Positions 16,730-24,918 are shown, counted from the stretch's first letter. The stretch is DNA of 64,000 nucleotides from Verrucomicrobiales bacterium (GCA_029213065.1 JARGPH010000019.1:51926-115925), one strand, 5' to 3'. Notes: generated by a model not told the origin, from the letters alone. A program made the numbers and translations.

Positions 16730-18400
16730 TCATTTCTTCACCCGAAATTGATCGGGAACAAAATCCAGATCACTCGCCTCGCGAACCGCAATCTCAATCT
16801 GGAAATCCATGATCTCCGCGGGTATCGGATTCTGATATTCATCGAGGCAGTCTCTCAAACCCACCACCGCTTCGACGCCTTCGGTTTTCACCTGACGGTA
16901 AATTTTCATGGCGATGGATTCAGCAGCACCGGGAGTGACGAGCGAGGGAACGAGAGGCAGAACATCCTCGGGACACTCTTTCGGGAGGTTCAATTGATGC
17001 TTTTTCCCGAGAGCGCGAATGAATCGATACCCGTCTTCCGGAGAATGCGCGGGAAAGAGCGGGATCTTCACATCAACACGGCCGGGACGCTTCAAATCAA
17101 CCTCGATCAGGTCGGGCCGGCTCGAAGCGAGGATCCAGAGAATGCGGCCGCGATTCTCTGTGTTCGACATTTCCTTCGCCATCATCGAATAGACGCGACC
17201 GGAGACGCCCGAGTCACCGGAGCCGGAATCACGACTTCCCAGAGCTTGATCGGCTTCGTCAATGAAGACGATGCAACGCCCTAACGCGTGCAGAAGCCCG
17301 AAGATCTTTTCGAGGTTCCCCTCGGTACTCCCCACCCATCGATCGCGGAAATTCTTCAGCTTCACCACAGGCACCCCTGCCTCGCCGGCGAGACATTCGA
17401 CGAGGTAGGTTTTACCGGTTCCGACCGGACCGCATAACAAATACCCCATCGGCATCGCTTCGAGATCCCCCTGACGCCACAGCGAAATATCCTGACGCAT
17501 CCACTTTTTCACCGCCTCATGACCATAGACATCGTCGAGGCTCCGGGTCGGCTCGAGAAACTCAATGAGCCCCTGGGCATCGCGCTCGACCAGTGATTTT
17601 TTCAAATCGGAAAGATCGTCCTCTTCGAGCGGTTGCTCCTCGTACTCGCGGCGTTTCAGGAGCGACTCAATCGAACTGATTGTCGCCCCCGCGAGACGCG
17701 AAGCCGGAAACTCGGGACGTCCTTTGAAATTCTCCAGTGCTTTCGGATAGGTCTCTTCAAAATGACGGAAGACCGCATCCAGTTCATCGTGCCCCGGCAT
17801 CGGAATCTCAACCCGCGAGCAGCGCTGGTTGTGCGCGAGAAGATGGTTGAGGTCATTCAAATTCTCCGTCACGAGGATGACGGCGAGATTCTGATCCAGA
17901 AAATGCGTCTCCTGCGACCAGGCCCGAACGACCGAAGCCATCGAGTTGAGCTGGTAGTCGCGAGTCTGCTTGGACACTGGAAAAATGAGTTCAGCCGACT
18001 TGATGACGATCCCCACGTGATAGTTACGACCCGCAAAGGAGTCCGAGCTCTCATCGGGCGTGATGCGACTGAGATTCACAAGGAAGCGTAAAAATTGATC
18101 GATACACCCGATCGCATTGGCCGGATCAGTGGGAAGCTCCTCGGTAAAACGAAGTCTGCGGAATAGCTCTTCGCCGCGCTCAAGCCGGAGCCCTCCACCC
18201 AGCTCGTAGCTCAAGACGATATCAAACCGGCTCAGCTGAACTTCTTTGAGGTAGTCGATCAGATTTCCCACCGATGCCTGAGATCCATCCGCATCCTCAA
18301 TGAGAAGCCGATCATTCACATTGCCATGGAGGACGAACTGATTCGTTGCGCTGGAGAGATAAAGGCGGCGAATTTCCTCCGCCCATGCTGGTCTTGCCAT
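16730..18400 (-). CDS. AAA-family ATPase with a degenerate N-terminal lobe
   Basis: 556 residues, soluble. The C-terminal half (about residues 290-500) is a complete AAA module: Walker A CGPVGTGKTYLVE, Walker B CIVFIDEADQAL, sensor and arginine-finger region LWILASSRPDLIEVDLKRPG. The N-terminal half (FVLHGNVNDRL, VILVTENLNDLNHLL, RVEIPMPGHDEL) looks like a second ATPase lobe that lacks Walker A, an arrangement similar to Ycf46-type proteins. AAA proteins of this kind remodel proteins or complexes; the client is unknown. It is last in a minus-strand group behind the S4 protein, 66 bases away. Confidence 0.88.
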   Translation of the reverse strand: MARPAWAEEIRRLYLSSATNQFVLHGNVNDRLLIEDADGSQASVGNLIDYLKEVQLSRFDIVLSYELGGGLRLERGEELFRRLRFTEELPTDPANAIGCIDQFLRFLVNLSRITPDESSDSFAGRNYHVGIVIKSAELIFPVSKQTRDYQLNSMASVVRAWSQETHFLDQNLAVILVTENLNDLNHLLAHNQRCSRVEIPMPGHDELDAVFRHFEETYPKALENFKGRPEFPASRLAGATISSIESLLKRREYEEQPLEEDDLSDLKKSLVERDAQGLIEFLEPTRSLDDVYGHEAVKKWMRQDISLWRQGDLEAMPMGYLLCGPVGTGKTYLVECLAGEAGVPVVKLKNFRDRWVGSTEGNLEKIFGLLHALGRCIVFIDEADQALGSRDSGSGDSGVSGRVYSMMAKEMSNTENRGRILWILASSRPDLIEVDLKRPGRVDVKIPLFPAHSPEDGYRFIRALGKKHQLNLPKECPEDVLPLVPSLVTPGAAESIAMKIYRQVKTEGVEAVVGLRDCLDEYQNPIPAEIMDFQIEIAVREASDLDFVPDQFRVKK

Positions 18401-18466
18401 AGCGATAAAGTAAAGGGATGGAGAGGGAAAACAAAAGCAGGAAGTTTCAGGGAAACCCCGGAGGGT

Positions 18467-18922
18467 TCACCTGTTTTCGAGAAAAGACTTCAGGAAATCC
18501 TCAAAGGAGACATCGACCTCGCTCATTTCAGACATGACGTCGTCCAACTCACGGCGCTCGCGTTTCGTGGGGCGTCCCGAACCGGGTTCACGCTGCGGCA
18601 CTGCGCTCCGCCCGTAGCGGGCCGCTTCCGTGGCCTGCTGATACTCCTCCGGCGGGGTGTGATCGATCAGAAAATCATCGACGAGCTTTGCCCCGACCCG
18701 CTTTTCGAGAATCGCCTTCACCTCAACCGTCCGGGTCATGATGCCGCGCTTGATCACGATTTTGTCCCCGATGCGAACCTGACGCGCCGGCTTGCACCGC
18801 CCGCCGTTGATGAGGACCTGCTGATTCTTGCAGGCCGCTGCCGCCATCGTCCGGGTCTTAAAAAGACGAACTGCCCAAATCCAGACGTCCACCCTGACAC
18901 TCTCCTGTTTTTCCTGATCCAC
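18467..18922 (-). CDS. S4-domain RNA-binding protein (Hsp15-like)
   Basis: 151 residues, GTG start. The N-terminal S4 domain is clear: RVDVWIWAVRLFKTRTMAAA, VLINGGRCKPARQVRIGDKI. The order of S4 domain, linker and basic GRPTKRERRELDD tail matches Hsp15 (HslR), which in E. coli binds 50S subunits carrying stalled nascent chains and helps recycle them. Twelve bases separate it from ispE upstream, so the two are probably co-transcribed. Other small S4 proteins (YlmH, RqcH-partner types) are less likely by length and tail. Confidence 0.9.
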   Translation of the reverse strand: MDQEKQESVRVDVWIWAVRLFKTRTMAAAACKNQQVLINGGRCKPARQVRIGDKIVIKRGIMTRTVEVKAILEKRVGAKLVDDFLIDHTPPEEYQQATEAARYGRSAVPQREPGSGRPTKRERRELDDVMSEMSEVDVSFEDFLKSFLENR

Positions 18923-18934
18923 CTCAATCGTATT

Positions 18935-19780
18935 CTAAAGGGTTTTACCACAAAAAGTCCAACTGCTCTCGCCGTAGCGCTCGATCGCGCGGGCGGTCAG
19001 CTCATCGGCAAAGGCATCCTTCCGCAGCACCGCGAGCATGGTTGATCCCGACCCCGACATAATTGCAGCGTGAACCTCCGGCTGCCTCAAGAGCCAGGAC
19101 TTCATCTCCCCGAGCAGCGGATACTTTTCAAAAACAGGGCGCTCCAACGAATTCGCCATCGGCCCCCATGGACAAATCTGCGGCCAGTATTCAAACCCCT
19201 CATACTGCCCTGAATCAGTGTAACGCCGGTAGGCCCAGCCCGCTGAGATCTCAAACGCCGGCTTGATCAAAAAAATCGGCAGGTTCTCAACCGGCTCATC
19301 GAGCGGCTCCACCACCTCACCCCGCCCAAAGCAAAAACAGGGACGGTTGTAGATAAAAAAAGGAATATCAGATCCGATCGTCGCCGCGACCCCCGACATT
19401 TCGGCTTCAGAGAGGTTGAGATCCGCCATCTCGTTAATCGCTCGAATCACCGCTGCGGCGTCACTGCTTCCCCCACCCAACCCGGCGCCCGAGGGAATCC
19501 TCTTCTCCAACTCAATCGTGAGAGCAAACACCTTGCCGGTATGCTTTTCCATCGCCCTGACCGCTTTTATGACGAGATTTTCTTCGCCCGTCGGGAGAGC
19601 CGGATCCGAACAGTTCAAAACCACCTCATCGTCATCCCGCCACTCAAGCTTCAATTGATCAGCAAGTGACAGGCAGACCATCAGCGTCCGGATTTCATGA
19701 AAACCGTCTTCGCGTTTCCCCAGGACCTCGAGCCAGAGGTTGGTCTTCGCCGGAGCCTCAATTTCAAATTTTTCACTCAT
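18935..19780 (-). CDS. ispE: 4-diphosphocytidyl-2-C-methyl-D-erythritol kinase
   Basis: A GHMP-family kinase of the non-mevalonate (MEP) isoprenoid pathway; it phosphorylates CDP-methylerythritol using ATP. 281 residues, a normal length. The N-terminus APAKTNLWLEVLGKREDGFHEI carries the substrate-binding Lys and His region, and IPSGAGLGGGSSDAAAVIRA near residue 95 is the ATP-binding glycine loop. A late AAIMSGSGSTMLAVL is the third GHMP motif. The start codon overlaps the pgeF stop by four bases (ATGA). Confidence 0.97.
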   Translation of the reverse strand: MSEKFEIEAPAKTNLWLEVLGKREDGFHEIRTLMVCLSLADQLKLEWRDDDEVVLNCSDPALPTGEENLVIKAVRAMEKHTGKVFALTIELEKRIPSGAGLGGGSSDAAAVIRAINEMADLNLSEAEMSGVAATIGSDIPFFIYNRPCFCFGRGEVVEPLDEPVENLPIFLIKPAFEISAGWAYRRYTDSGQYEGFEYWPQICPWGPMANSLERPVFEKYPLLGEMKSWLLRQPEVHAAIMSGSGSTMLAVLRKDAFADELTARAIERYGESSWTFCGKTL

Positions 19781-20454
19781 GCTTCAACCTTCCATCCCAT
19801 CACCGCAAAAAGGCGACCGGTTTCCCCTTTCTCAACCCGGTAACTGTAGTAGCGATCCAGGTCCGTGCTCGTGCAGGTGCCGCAATCGTGAATCTGATCC
19901 GCCGGCACTCCCGCTTTTTCACAGTCTGCCAAAATCTGAGCCGCAAAATCAATCTCATACGCCGGGGGCCGGATGCAGGGTGCGAGCTGCACGACCAAAT
20001 CCGCCGGGTCGGAACCGTATCGCTCGACCATCCGCTGAATCGCGTTGGGCACAATACCGGCAGCAGTTCCATTTTTTCCCGAATGCACCACCGAACAGGC
20101 ACGCAGCTCGGGATCGACGACAAACGCAGCCCCGCAATCAGCAACGTAAATTCCCAGATACTGCCCCGCGGTCCGCGTCATGAGCCCATCCGTTTCCGGA
20201 AAATGAAAGTCAATCGGCTCGTCGGGATCGCAGGCAGCGACAACATCACCATGAACCTGCTCCGCCGTCGCGAGATGCTCACGGGCAATCCCCATGGCCT
20301 TCAGCGAAGCGACATGATGCCCCTCCAACCGCGCCAGAGCCGTCTCGCGGTCAGTCTTCACATCAATCGCCGGATCTCTCAGAATAAAGCCATGCACAAG
20401 ACCCTCGAACTGACTCAAGGCGGGAAAGGTTTCAATGAAGGGAATCGTATCCAT
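19777..20454 (-). CDS. pgeF: Peptidoglycan editing factor PgeF / YfiH (polyphenol-oxidase-type) family
   Basis: About 225 residues from the ATG at 20454 (MDTIPFIETF); an in-frame GTG at 20508 gives an unlikely N-terminus encoding a -10-like TATACT. Family motifs with the Cys/His metal ligands: TAEQVHGDVVAACD, VADCGAAFVVDP, SVVHSGKNGTAAGI, LAPCIRPPAYEID and a final YSYRVEKGETGRLFAVM. HSGKNGTAAG replaces the more common HAGWRGTAAG. In E. coli the protein removes mis-incorporated L-Ser muropeptide precursors; purine nucleoside phosphorylase and laccase activities are reported for homologues. First gene of the pgeF-ispE-S4-AAA group. Confidence 0.92.
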   Translation of the reverse strand: MDTIPFIETFPALSQFEGLVHGFILRDPAIDVKTDRETALARLEGHHVASLKAMGIAREHLATAEQVHGDVVAACDPDEPIDFHFPETDGLMTRTAGQYLGIYVADCGAAFVVDPELRACSVVHSGKNGTAAGIVPNAIQRMVERYGSDPADLVVQLAPCIRPPAYEIDFAAQILADCEKAGVPADQIHDCGTCTSTDLDRYYSYRVEKGETGRLFAVMGWKVEA

Positions 20455-20520
20455 CGGGAAAACTCTTAACCGATAGAAAGTATATCTCCAGAAAAACCGC
20501 GAAGCCACTTTCCGCGATAC

Positions 20521-20620
20521 CTCTTTTTCTTTTTCTTAATCCTACTCTTTATCTAACCGCCGAACATCGACGACGCCCTCCCCGCTCAGACGCTGCAGAG
20601 AGTAAGAAAAAGAAAAAGAG
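20521..20620. repeat. 18-bp perfect inverted repeat between pgeF and tilS
   Basis: CTCTTTTTCTTTTTCTTA at 20521-20538 is exactly complementary to 20603-20620, with 64 bases between. The arms are pure pyrimidine/purine tracts on one strand apart from the terminal TTA/TAA. It lies in the 218-base gap between two divergent genes, where promoters of both are expected. Confidence 0.8.
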
Positions 20621-20630
20621 CCGGTTCAAG

Positions 20631-20655
20631 AGGGTTGAGTCATTGACCCAACCCT
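20631..20655. promoter_or_regulatory. Near-palindrome immediately upstream of tilS
   Basis: AGGGTTG and CAACCCT arms (20631-20637 and 20649-20655) continue inward as a nearly perfect 25-base palindrome with one mismatched pair (A/C). It ends 17 bases before the tilS ATG, a position suited to an operator or a small mRNA hairpin. Function is inferred only. Confidence 0.45.
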
Positions 20656-20672
20656 GTTAGGTCTGGGAAACA

Positions 20673-21653
20673 ATGCCCACTTCACTCGATTCAGCGCTTC
20701 AGGAGCGGTTGACCGAACGCCACCCGGTCACGGGCGCCTACCTCGTTGCCGTTTCAGGGGGACGCGACTCCATGGTCCTGCTCGACTGGCTCGTGAGGAC
20801 GGGGTTTAAAAACCTGACCGTCCTCCATTTCAACCATCAGCTTCGCGGACCCGAATCGGATAAGGATGTCGAACTGGTGAGAGGCCGTTGCAAAGAGCTG
20901 AAGCTCGCTTTCGAAACCGGCGAGGGCAATGTCACCGCATTCGCCTCTGCAAATAAACTCTCGATTGAGACGGCGGCGAGAAGAATGCGCTACGACTGGA
21001 TGGCGGAGGTCGCGGCGCGGCTCAAATGCAACCGGCTCTTCCTCGCCCATCACGCCGACGATCAGGTCGAAACGGTTCTGATCAATCTTTTCAGGGGCTC
21101 CGGTGCACGGGGGATTTCGGGGATGGATGAAGTGTCGAAACGAACCATCGGCGGAACGGAAATGGAGTTGATCCGTCCTTTTCTCACAGTTACCCGGGCG
21201 GAGATTGATCGCTACGTCGCCGAACACGGCGTTCTTTTCCGGGAAGATCAAAGCAATGCGGAAGGGTTTGCTCTTCGAAACCGCCTCCGCAATGACCTCC
21301 TTCCCCGCATTTCAGAATGCTTTGAACGCGATGTATCCGGGGCCGTTCTCCGCGCAGCGGAACTGGCGAGGCTCGACGAAGCGCTCATTACCGAACTCAT
21401 CCCCGACCCGCTGAAACTCAATCACGGACTCGATGTAGCAGCCCTGCGGAAAACTCCCGAAGCGCTGCGCAACCGGCAACTCCTTCGCTGGCTCCGGCAA
21501 AGCGGGGTTCCCAACTGCGGGCAGCGCGAAGTTCTGCTGGTCGCGGAGGTGGCACTGTCGCAGGCCAAACCGGCAAAGGCGAATCTCCCCGGAACATTCC
21601 ACGCGAGGCGGAAAGAAGGGGTTCTCTTTATCGAGCCACCGGCGAAGGCGTGA
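20673..21653 (+). CDS. tilS: tRNA(Ile)-lysidine synthase
   Basis: Modifies C34 of the CAU-anticodon tRNA-Ile to lysidine, so that it reads AUA codons; essential in most bacteria. 326 residues, a short form lacking a long C-terminal domain. The PP-loop VAVSGGRDSMVLLDWL starts near residue 25, followed by VLHFNHQLRGPESDKD, AARRMRYDWMAEVA, LAHHADDQVETVLINLFRGSG and IRPFLTVTRAEID, all typical of TilS. Its last 26 bases overlap the 3' end of the convergent maf gene. Confidence 0.96.
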   Translation: MPTSLDSALQERLTERHPVTGAYLVAVSGGRDSMVLLDWLVRTGFKNLTVLHFNHQLRGPESDKDVELVRGRCKELKLAFETGEGNVTAFASANKLSIETAARRMRYDWMAEVAARLKCNRLFLAHHADDQVETVLINLFRGSGARGISGMDEVSKRTIGGTEMELIRPFLTVTRAEIDRYVAEHGVLFREDQSNAEGFALRNRLRNDLLPRISECFERDVSGAVLRAAELARLDEALITELIPDPLKLNHGLDVAALRKTPEALRNRQLLRWLRQSGVPNCGQREVLLVAEVALSQAKPAKANLPGTFHARRKEGVLFIEPPAKA

Positions 21654-22230
21654 TTCCAAACCCGCTTGAAAGTTCGACGGCGAGTTCATCCATGGGAAGA
21701 CCAATCACATTGGTCATCGAACCGGAGAACGACTCGATAATCAGTTCGCCGAAATCCTGAGCCGCGTAGGCTCCCGCCTTGTCCATCGGTTCAATTTTGG
21801 CGTGATACGCCGCCATCTCCTCTTCACTGAGATTTTTGAAAGTGACGTCTGTTGCGACGGCGAATCCTGAAGTCATCCCATCGGACTTCCGCATCAGTGA
21901 GACGGCGGTGAAGACCTGGTGAGTGCACCCGTTCAACTCCGCGAGCATGCGTTTCGCGTCAGCGCGGTCGCGGGGTTTTCCGAAAACCGTCTCGCCCAAC
22001 AATACCAGCGTATCCGCCGCGATGACGACGGCTCCGGGGTGAATATCGGCGACAGCATCCGCCTTGAGCCGGGCATTCGTCGCCGTGAGTTCCCGAATCG
22101 GAATCGCCTCATCTTCGATCTCCTCAACCTCCGGCTTGATCACCTCAAAGGCGTAGCCGGCCTCCTCCATGAGATCTTTTCTCCGTGGAGATCCGGAACC
22201 GAGAATCAATCGGGGTGCCGGATGCATCAT
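21628..22230 (-). CDS. maf: Maf-family nucleotide pyrophosphatase
   Basis: A house-cleaning enzyme that hydrolyses non-canonical or modified nucleoside triphosphates (dTTP/UTP or m7GTP depending on subfamily). 200 residues, normal length. Motifs: LILGSGSPRRKDLMEEAGY, AADTLVLLGETVFGKPRD, HQVFTAVSL, EPMDKAGAYAAQDFG and GLPMDEL. The ATG overlaps the TGA of the upstream HTH/metallo-hydrolase gene (ATGA), so the two are coupled. It converges with and slightly overlaps tilS. Confidence 0.95.
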   Translation of the reverse strand: MMHPAPRLILGSGSPRRKDLMEEAGYAFEVIKPEVEEIEDEAIPIRELTATNARLKADAVADIHPGAVVIAADTLVLLGETVFGKPRDRADAKRMLAELNGCTHQVFTAVSLMRKSDGMTSGFAVATDVTFKNLSEEEMAAYHAKIEPMDKAGAYAAQDFGELIIESFSGSMTNVIGLPMDELAVELSSGFGITPSPVAR

Positions 22231-23060
22231 CGGAATTCAGCCGCAAAAAACGGATTGTTGCGCTTTTCCTCCGCGACCGAAGTGATCGGTCCATGCCCCG
22301 GACAAAGCACCGTGTTGTCGGGAAGAGTGAGAATTTTCTCGCGGTTATTCTTCCAGGCATCGGCGAAGGAGACGAGCCCCCCGCCCATCGAACCGGCGAA
22401 AAGAGCATCCCCGACTACGCCGAGTGGACGTTCGAGCCCTTCGACAAAATATGTCGTTCCGCCGGGAGAGTGACCGCTAGTGGTGTAAGCAGTCACTTTC
22501 AGAGATCCGATCGTGAAAGTCGCTCCCTCAGAAAACTTTGTCGTTCCGGGCCAGGGCTCCTTGCGATTGCAAAAAACCTCTGCCTCCGGACAAGCCGATT
22601 TGAGACGCTCCAGATCAGCGACGTGATCGTTGTGTGTATGAGTCAGAAAAATCTGCGTAATGGTTACACCCAGTTCCGTCGCCCTGTCAGTAATCAGGCT
22701 ACTGTCGATTCCCGTGTCGAAAGCCGCTCCAACCTTGCTTTCCGGATCCCAGACGAGAAAGGCATTCACCTTCATATCGCGATACGGGGTGTTGAACTGA
22801 GCGACCCCGTCGAGAGAGACACGCTGGGGGCGCCAGACCAGTGAAGCGGACATCGTCAAGGCAACGGGATCCAATTGCAGAACCTCTGCCACTTTCAGTA
22901 AAGCCGGCTCATCGCAGAACTCACCGCGACAGAGGCGTTTCAATACATCACTGTGAACGCCGGTCCGCTCTGCCAGTTCAGATTCGGAGATATGCCGCCC
23001 CCGCATCGATTTGGCAATGATGTCCTCGAATAAGTCCTCAATGGGAATCAATTCGCTCAT
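22227..23060 (-). CDS. Metallo-beta-lactamase-fold hydrolase with an N-terminal helix-turn-helix domain
   Basis: 277 residues from the ATG at 23060 (MSELIPIEDLFEDII); the frame stays open further upstream but that part looks non-coding. Residues 1-70 resemble an XRE-type helix-turn-helix (ISESELAERTGVHSDVLKRL). The rest is a glyoxalase-II-like fold: HTHNDHVADLERL (HxHxDH), TTSGHSPGGTTYFVE, VVGDALFAGSMGGG and CPGHGPITSVAEE. Glyoxalase II hydrolyses S-lactoylglutathione; other members hydrolyse thioesters or persulfides. The DNA-binding-like domain on a hydrolase is unusual. It is translationally coupled to maf. Confidence 0.85.
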   Translation of the reverse strand: MSELIPIEDLFEDIIAKSMRGRHISESELAERTGVHSDVLKRLCRGEFCDEPALLKVAEVLQLDPVALTMSASLVWRPQRVSLDGVAQFNTPYRDMKVNAFLVWDPESKVGAAFDTGIDSSLITDRATELGVTITQIFLTHTHNDHVADLERLKSACPEAEVFCNRKEPWPGTTKFSEGATFTIGSLKVTAYTTSGHSPGGTTYFVEGLERPLGVVGDALFAGSMGGGLVSFADAWKNNREKILTLPDNTVLCPGHGPITSVAEEKRNNPFFAAEFR

Positions 23061-23166
23061 GCACCTGCCATCATCTCTTTTTTTAAAAAAGTCATCCGGA
23101 AATCCGATTTTTCTTGTCCTCAAAACTGAAAAATGCGATTCTAACAATGGAGGTGAGGTATTTACT

Positions 23167-23205
23167 ATGTCATTTCCAGCACTAAATAACGCCTTCGGGC
23201 AATAA
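23167..23205 (+). CDS. Possible 12-residue leader peptide upstream of the pseudopilin
   Basis: ATG with a GAGGT Shine-Dalgarno-like element 7 bases upstream opens the short frame [12 protein letters not shown], ending TAA 20 bases before the pseudopilin ATG. The pseudopilin itself has only an A-rich leader without a clear Shine-Dalgarno. The little frame could couple or attenuate translation, or be chance. Confidence 0.3.
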   Translation: MSFPALNNAFGQ

Positions 23206-23225
23206 TAACTAAAATAAAAGAAAAA

Positions 23226-23918
23226 ATGAAAACACCCACAAGAATAAACAGGGCGTTTACCCTGATTGAGCTACTCGTTGTGATCGCCATTATCGGCATT
23301 CTCGCGAGCTCAGCAATGCCGGCCTACAACGGTATTCAGGAACGCGCAAAACGAACAAAAGATGTGAACAACATCAAACAGATCCTCCTCGGTTCACGTG
23401 CCTTTGCAGCCGACTGGGAAGGTCTCTATCCATCATTTGATCCCGATGCTGATTCAGGTAGCGGCGGTGGTGACGATTCATTCTCGACATCAACCGATGC
23501 TTTCAACGTACTGATTCCTGACTACATCGATACAGAAATCATTTTCTGGATGCAGACAAAGAATCCCGACAAACTCCGTCCACCACGTGAAGATGGTGAG
23601 TTGGAGTCGGAAGAGAATGTCTATTGCTACGTCACTAACCAGACTGACACGAGCTTCTCGCGTTCACCTCTCGTTGCCGACGGTCTCATGGACTCACCCG
23701 GCACTTACGGTGAGTATCATCCCTGGTTGAACTCCAAGAAAGCAGTTGTCGGCTTCTGCGGCGGTCACGTCACCGAAGAGCGTCTCACCAGTTCTGAGCC
23801 CGGCGCTACAATCAGAAGTAAAGACGGTCTCACCGAGGATATTTTTGAGAAACGCGGAACAGAAGGCGACGGAGGTTGGCTCGACACCGACAAGGAGAAC
23901 GTTCTCCTTCCTGACTAA
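23226..23918 (+). CDS. Type IV pilin-like / type II secretion pseudopilin (GspG-like)
   Basis: 230 residues. The N-terminus has a class III signal: a short basic leader ([10 protein letters not shown]), then [20 protein letters not shown], with Glu at position 5 of the mature protein, as needed for prepilin peptidase cleavage and methylation. The following [22 protein letters not shown] is the usual helix. The remainder is Asp/Glu/Ser-rich and looks like the PVC-type pseudopilins that occur in many copies per genome, often without neighbouring secretion genes. No gsp or pil gene lies nearby. An intrinsic terminator follows, so the gene is probably monocistronic. Confidence 0.92.
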   Translation: MKTPTRINRAFTLIELLVVIAIIGILASSAMPAYNGIQERAKRTKDVNNIKQILLGSRAFAADWEGLYPSFDPDADSGSGGGDDSFSTSTDAFNVLIPDYIDTEIIFWMQTKNPDKLRPPREDGELESEENVYCYVTNQTDTSFSRSPLVADGLMDSPGTYGEYHPWLNSKKAVVGFCGGHVTEERLTSSEPGATIRSKDGLTEDIFEKRGTEGDGGWLDTDKENVLLPD

Positions 23919-23942
23919 TCGCCTCGATAGTTAATTAAATTC

Positions 23943-23978
23943 ATACCCGGTCAGCGAAAGCTGTCCGGGTATTTTTTT
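23943..23978 (+). terminator. Intrinsic terminator after the pseudopilin gene
   Basis: A 13-bp stem with one T/T mismatch (ATACCCGGTCAGC / GCTGTCCGGGTAT) closes on a GAAA tetraloop within GCGAAAGC, and seven T follow. Very strong form. Confidence 0.92.
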
Positions 23979-24034
23979 GCTCTGATTTCGGCCATATTGC
24001 GCTACCATCCCGGCCAATCCAGATTCCATCTTTT

Positions 24035-24886
24035 ATGAAACATTCCTTCTTTCAAGTCCTACTTCTTTCTGCCGTTTGCGCAGCATTTTCAATGAGCGCC
24101 TGCTCCAAGTCGGAACCGGCGCCTGAGGCGGCCAACGACGGCGTTGAAGTGCTTTTCAACGGCAAAGACCTTACCGGCTGGACGGGAAATCCTCAAAACT
24201 GGAAAGTCGTCGACGGAACCATCGTCGGAACAACAACTGACGAAAGCCCCCTTCCCTACAACCAGTTTTTGATCTGGGAGGGTGAAGTGGAGGATTTTGA
24301 GCTCAACGCGGAGCTGAAACTGACGAGCGACGGCAACAACTCGGGGATTCAATACCGAGCCCAGCTGCGCCCCGACCTCGGGGAAAACGTCGTCAGTGGT
24401 TACCAGTGCGACATGCACCCCTTCATCTGGGCCAACGGAATGCTCTACGACGAGAAGGGCCGCGGGATCGTTGCGAAGCGGGGCATGGAAGTCGTCATCA
24501 CCGGCGAAGGCAAGGCGATGATCACCGGCGATCTCGGACAGGATCCGGAGTTTAACACCGGTGAATGGAGCCATTACAAAATCACTGCGAAGGGCAACCA
24601 CCTCGTCCACGAAGTGAACGGCGTCAAAACCGTCGATGTCTACGATCACGACGAAAAGGACCGCGAACTGAACGGCGTCATCGCTTTTCAGATCCACAAA
24701 GGCCCTGCAATGAAAGTCGAGATTCGCAATGTCACCCTGAAGCGTCTTCCCAAAGCGGAACTGACTGCTCCTGAGGCAACGCCGATTCCTGCGGATGCAA
24801 AACCGGTCAACCCACCCAAACCGGCGGCCAAAGAGAAAGGAAAGGCAAAAGCAGCAGCCAAGGCTGCGCCGAAGCCCAGGGAGTAA
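24035..24886 (+). CDS. DUF1080 (3-keto-disaccharide hydrolase family) lipoprotein
   Basis: 283 residues. Lipoprotein signal with Cys at residue 23 (FSMSACSK). The DUF1080 concanavalin-like fold begins VEVLFNGKDLTGWTGNPQNW and includes KLTSDGNNSGIQYRAQL and HKGPAMKVEIRNVTLKRLP. Members are abundant in Verrucomicrobiota and Planctomycetota and act on or bind carbohydrates; some hydrolyse 3-keto-glucosides. The last 40 residues are Pro, Ala and Lys rich (PPKPAAKEKGKAKAAAKAA), like a cell-wall- or nucleic-acid-binding tail. The 3' end is overlapped by an unlikely upstream extension of the polA frame. Confidence 0.9.
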   Translation: MKHSFFQVLLLSAVCAAFSMSACSKSEPAPEAANDGVEVLFNGKDLTGWTGNPQNWKVVDGTIVGTTTDESPLPYNQFLIWEGEVEDFELNAELKLTSDGNNSGIQYRAQLRPDLGENVVSGYQCDMHPFIWANGMLYDEKGRGIVAKRGMEVVITGEGKAMITGDLGQDPEFNTGEWSHYKITAKGNHLVHEVNGVKTVDVYDHDEKDRELNGVIAFQIHKGPAMKVEIRNVTLKRLPKAELTAPEATPIPADAKPVNPPKPAAKEKGKAKAAAKAAPKPRE

Positions 24887-24918
24887 ACTTTTTGAAAAAC
24901 GGCTTTTCCGAGCCGGCG

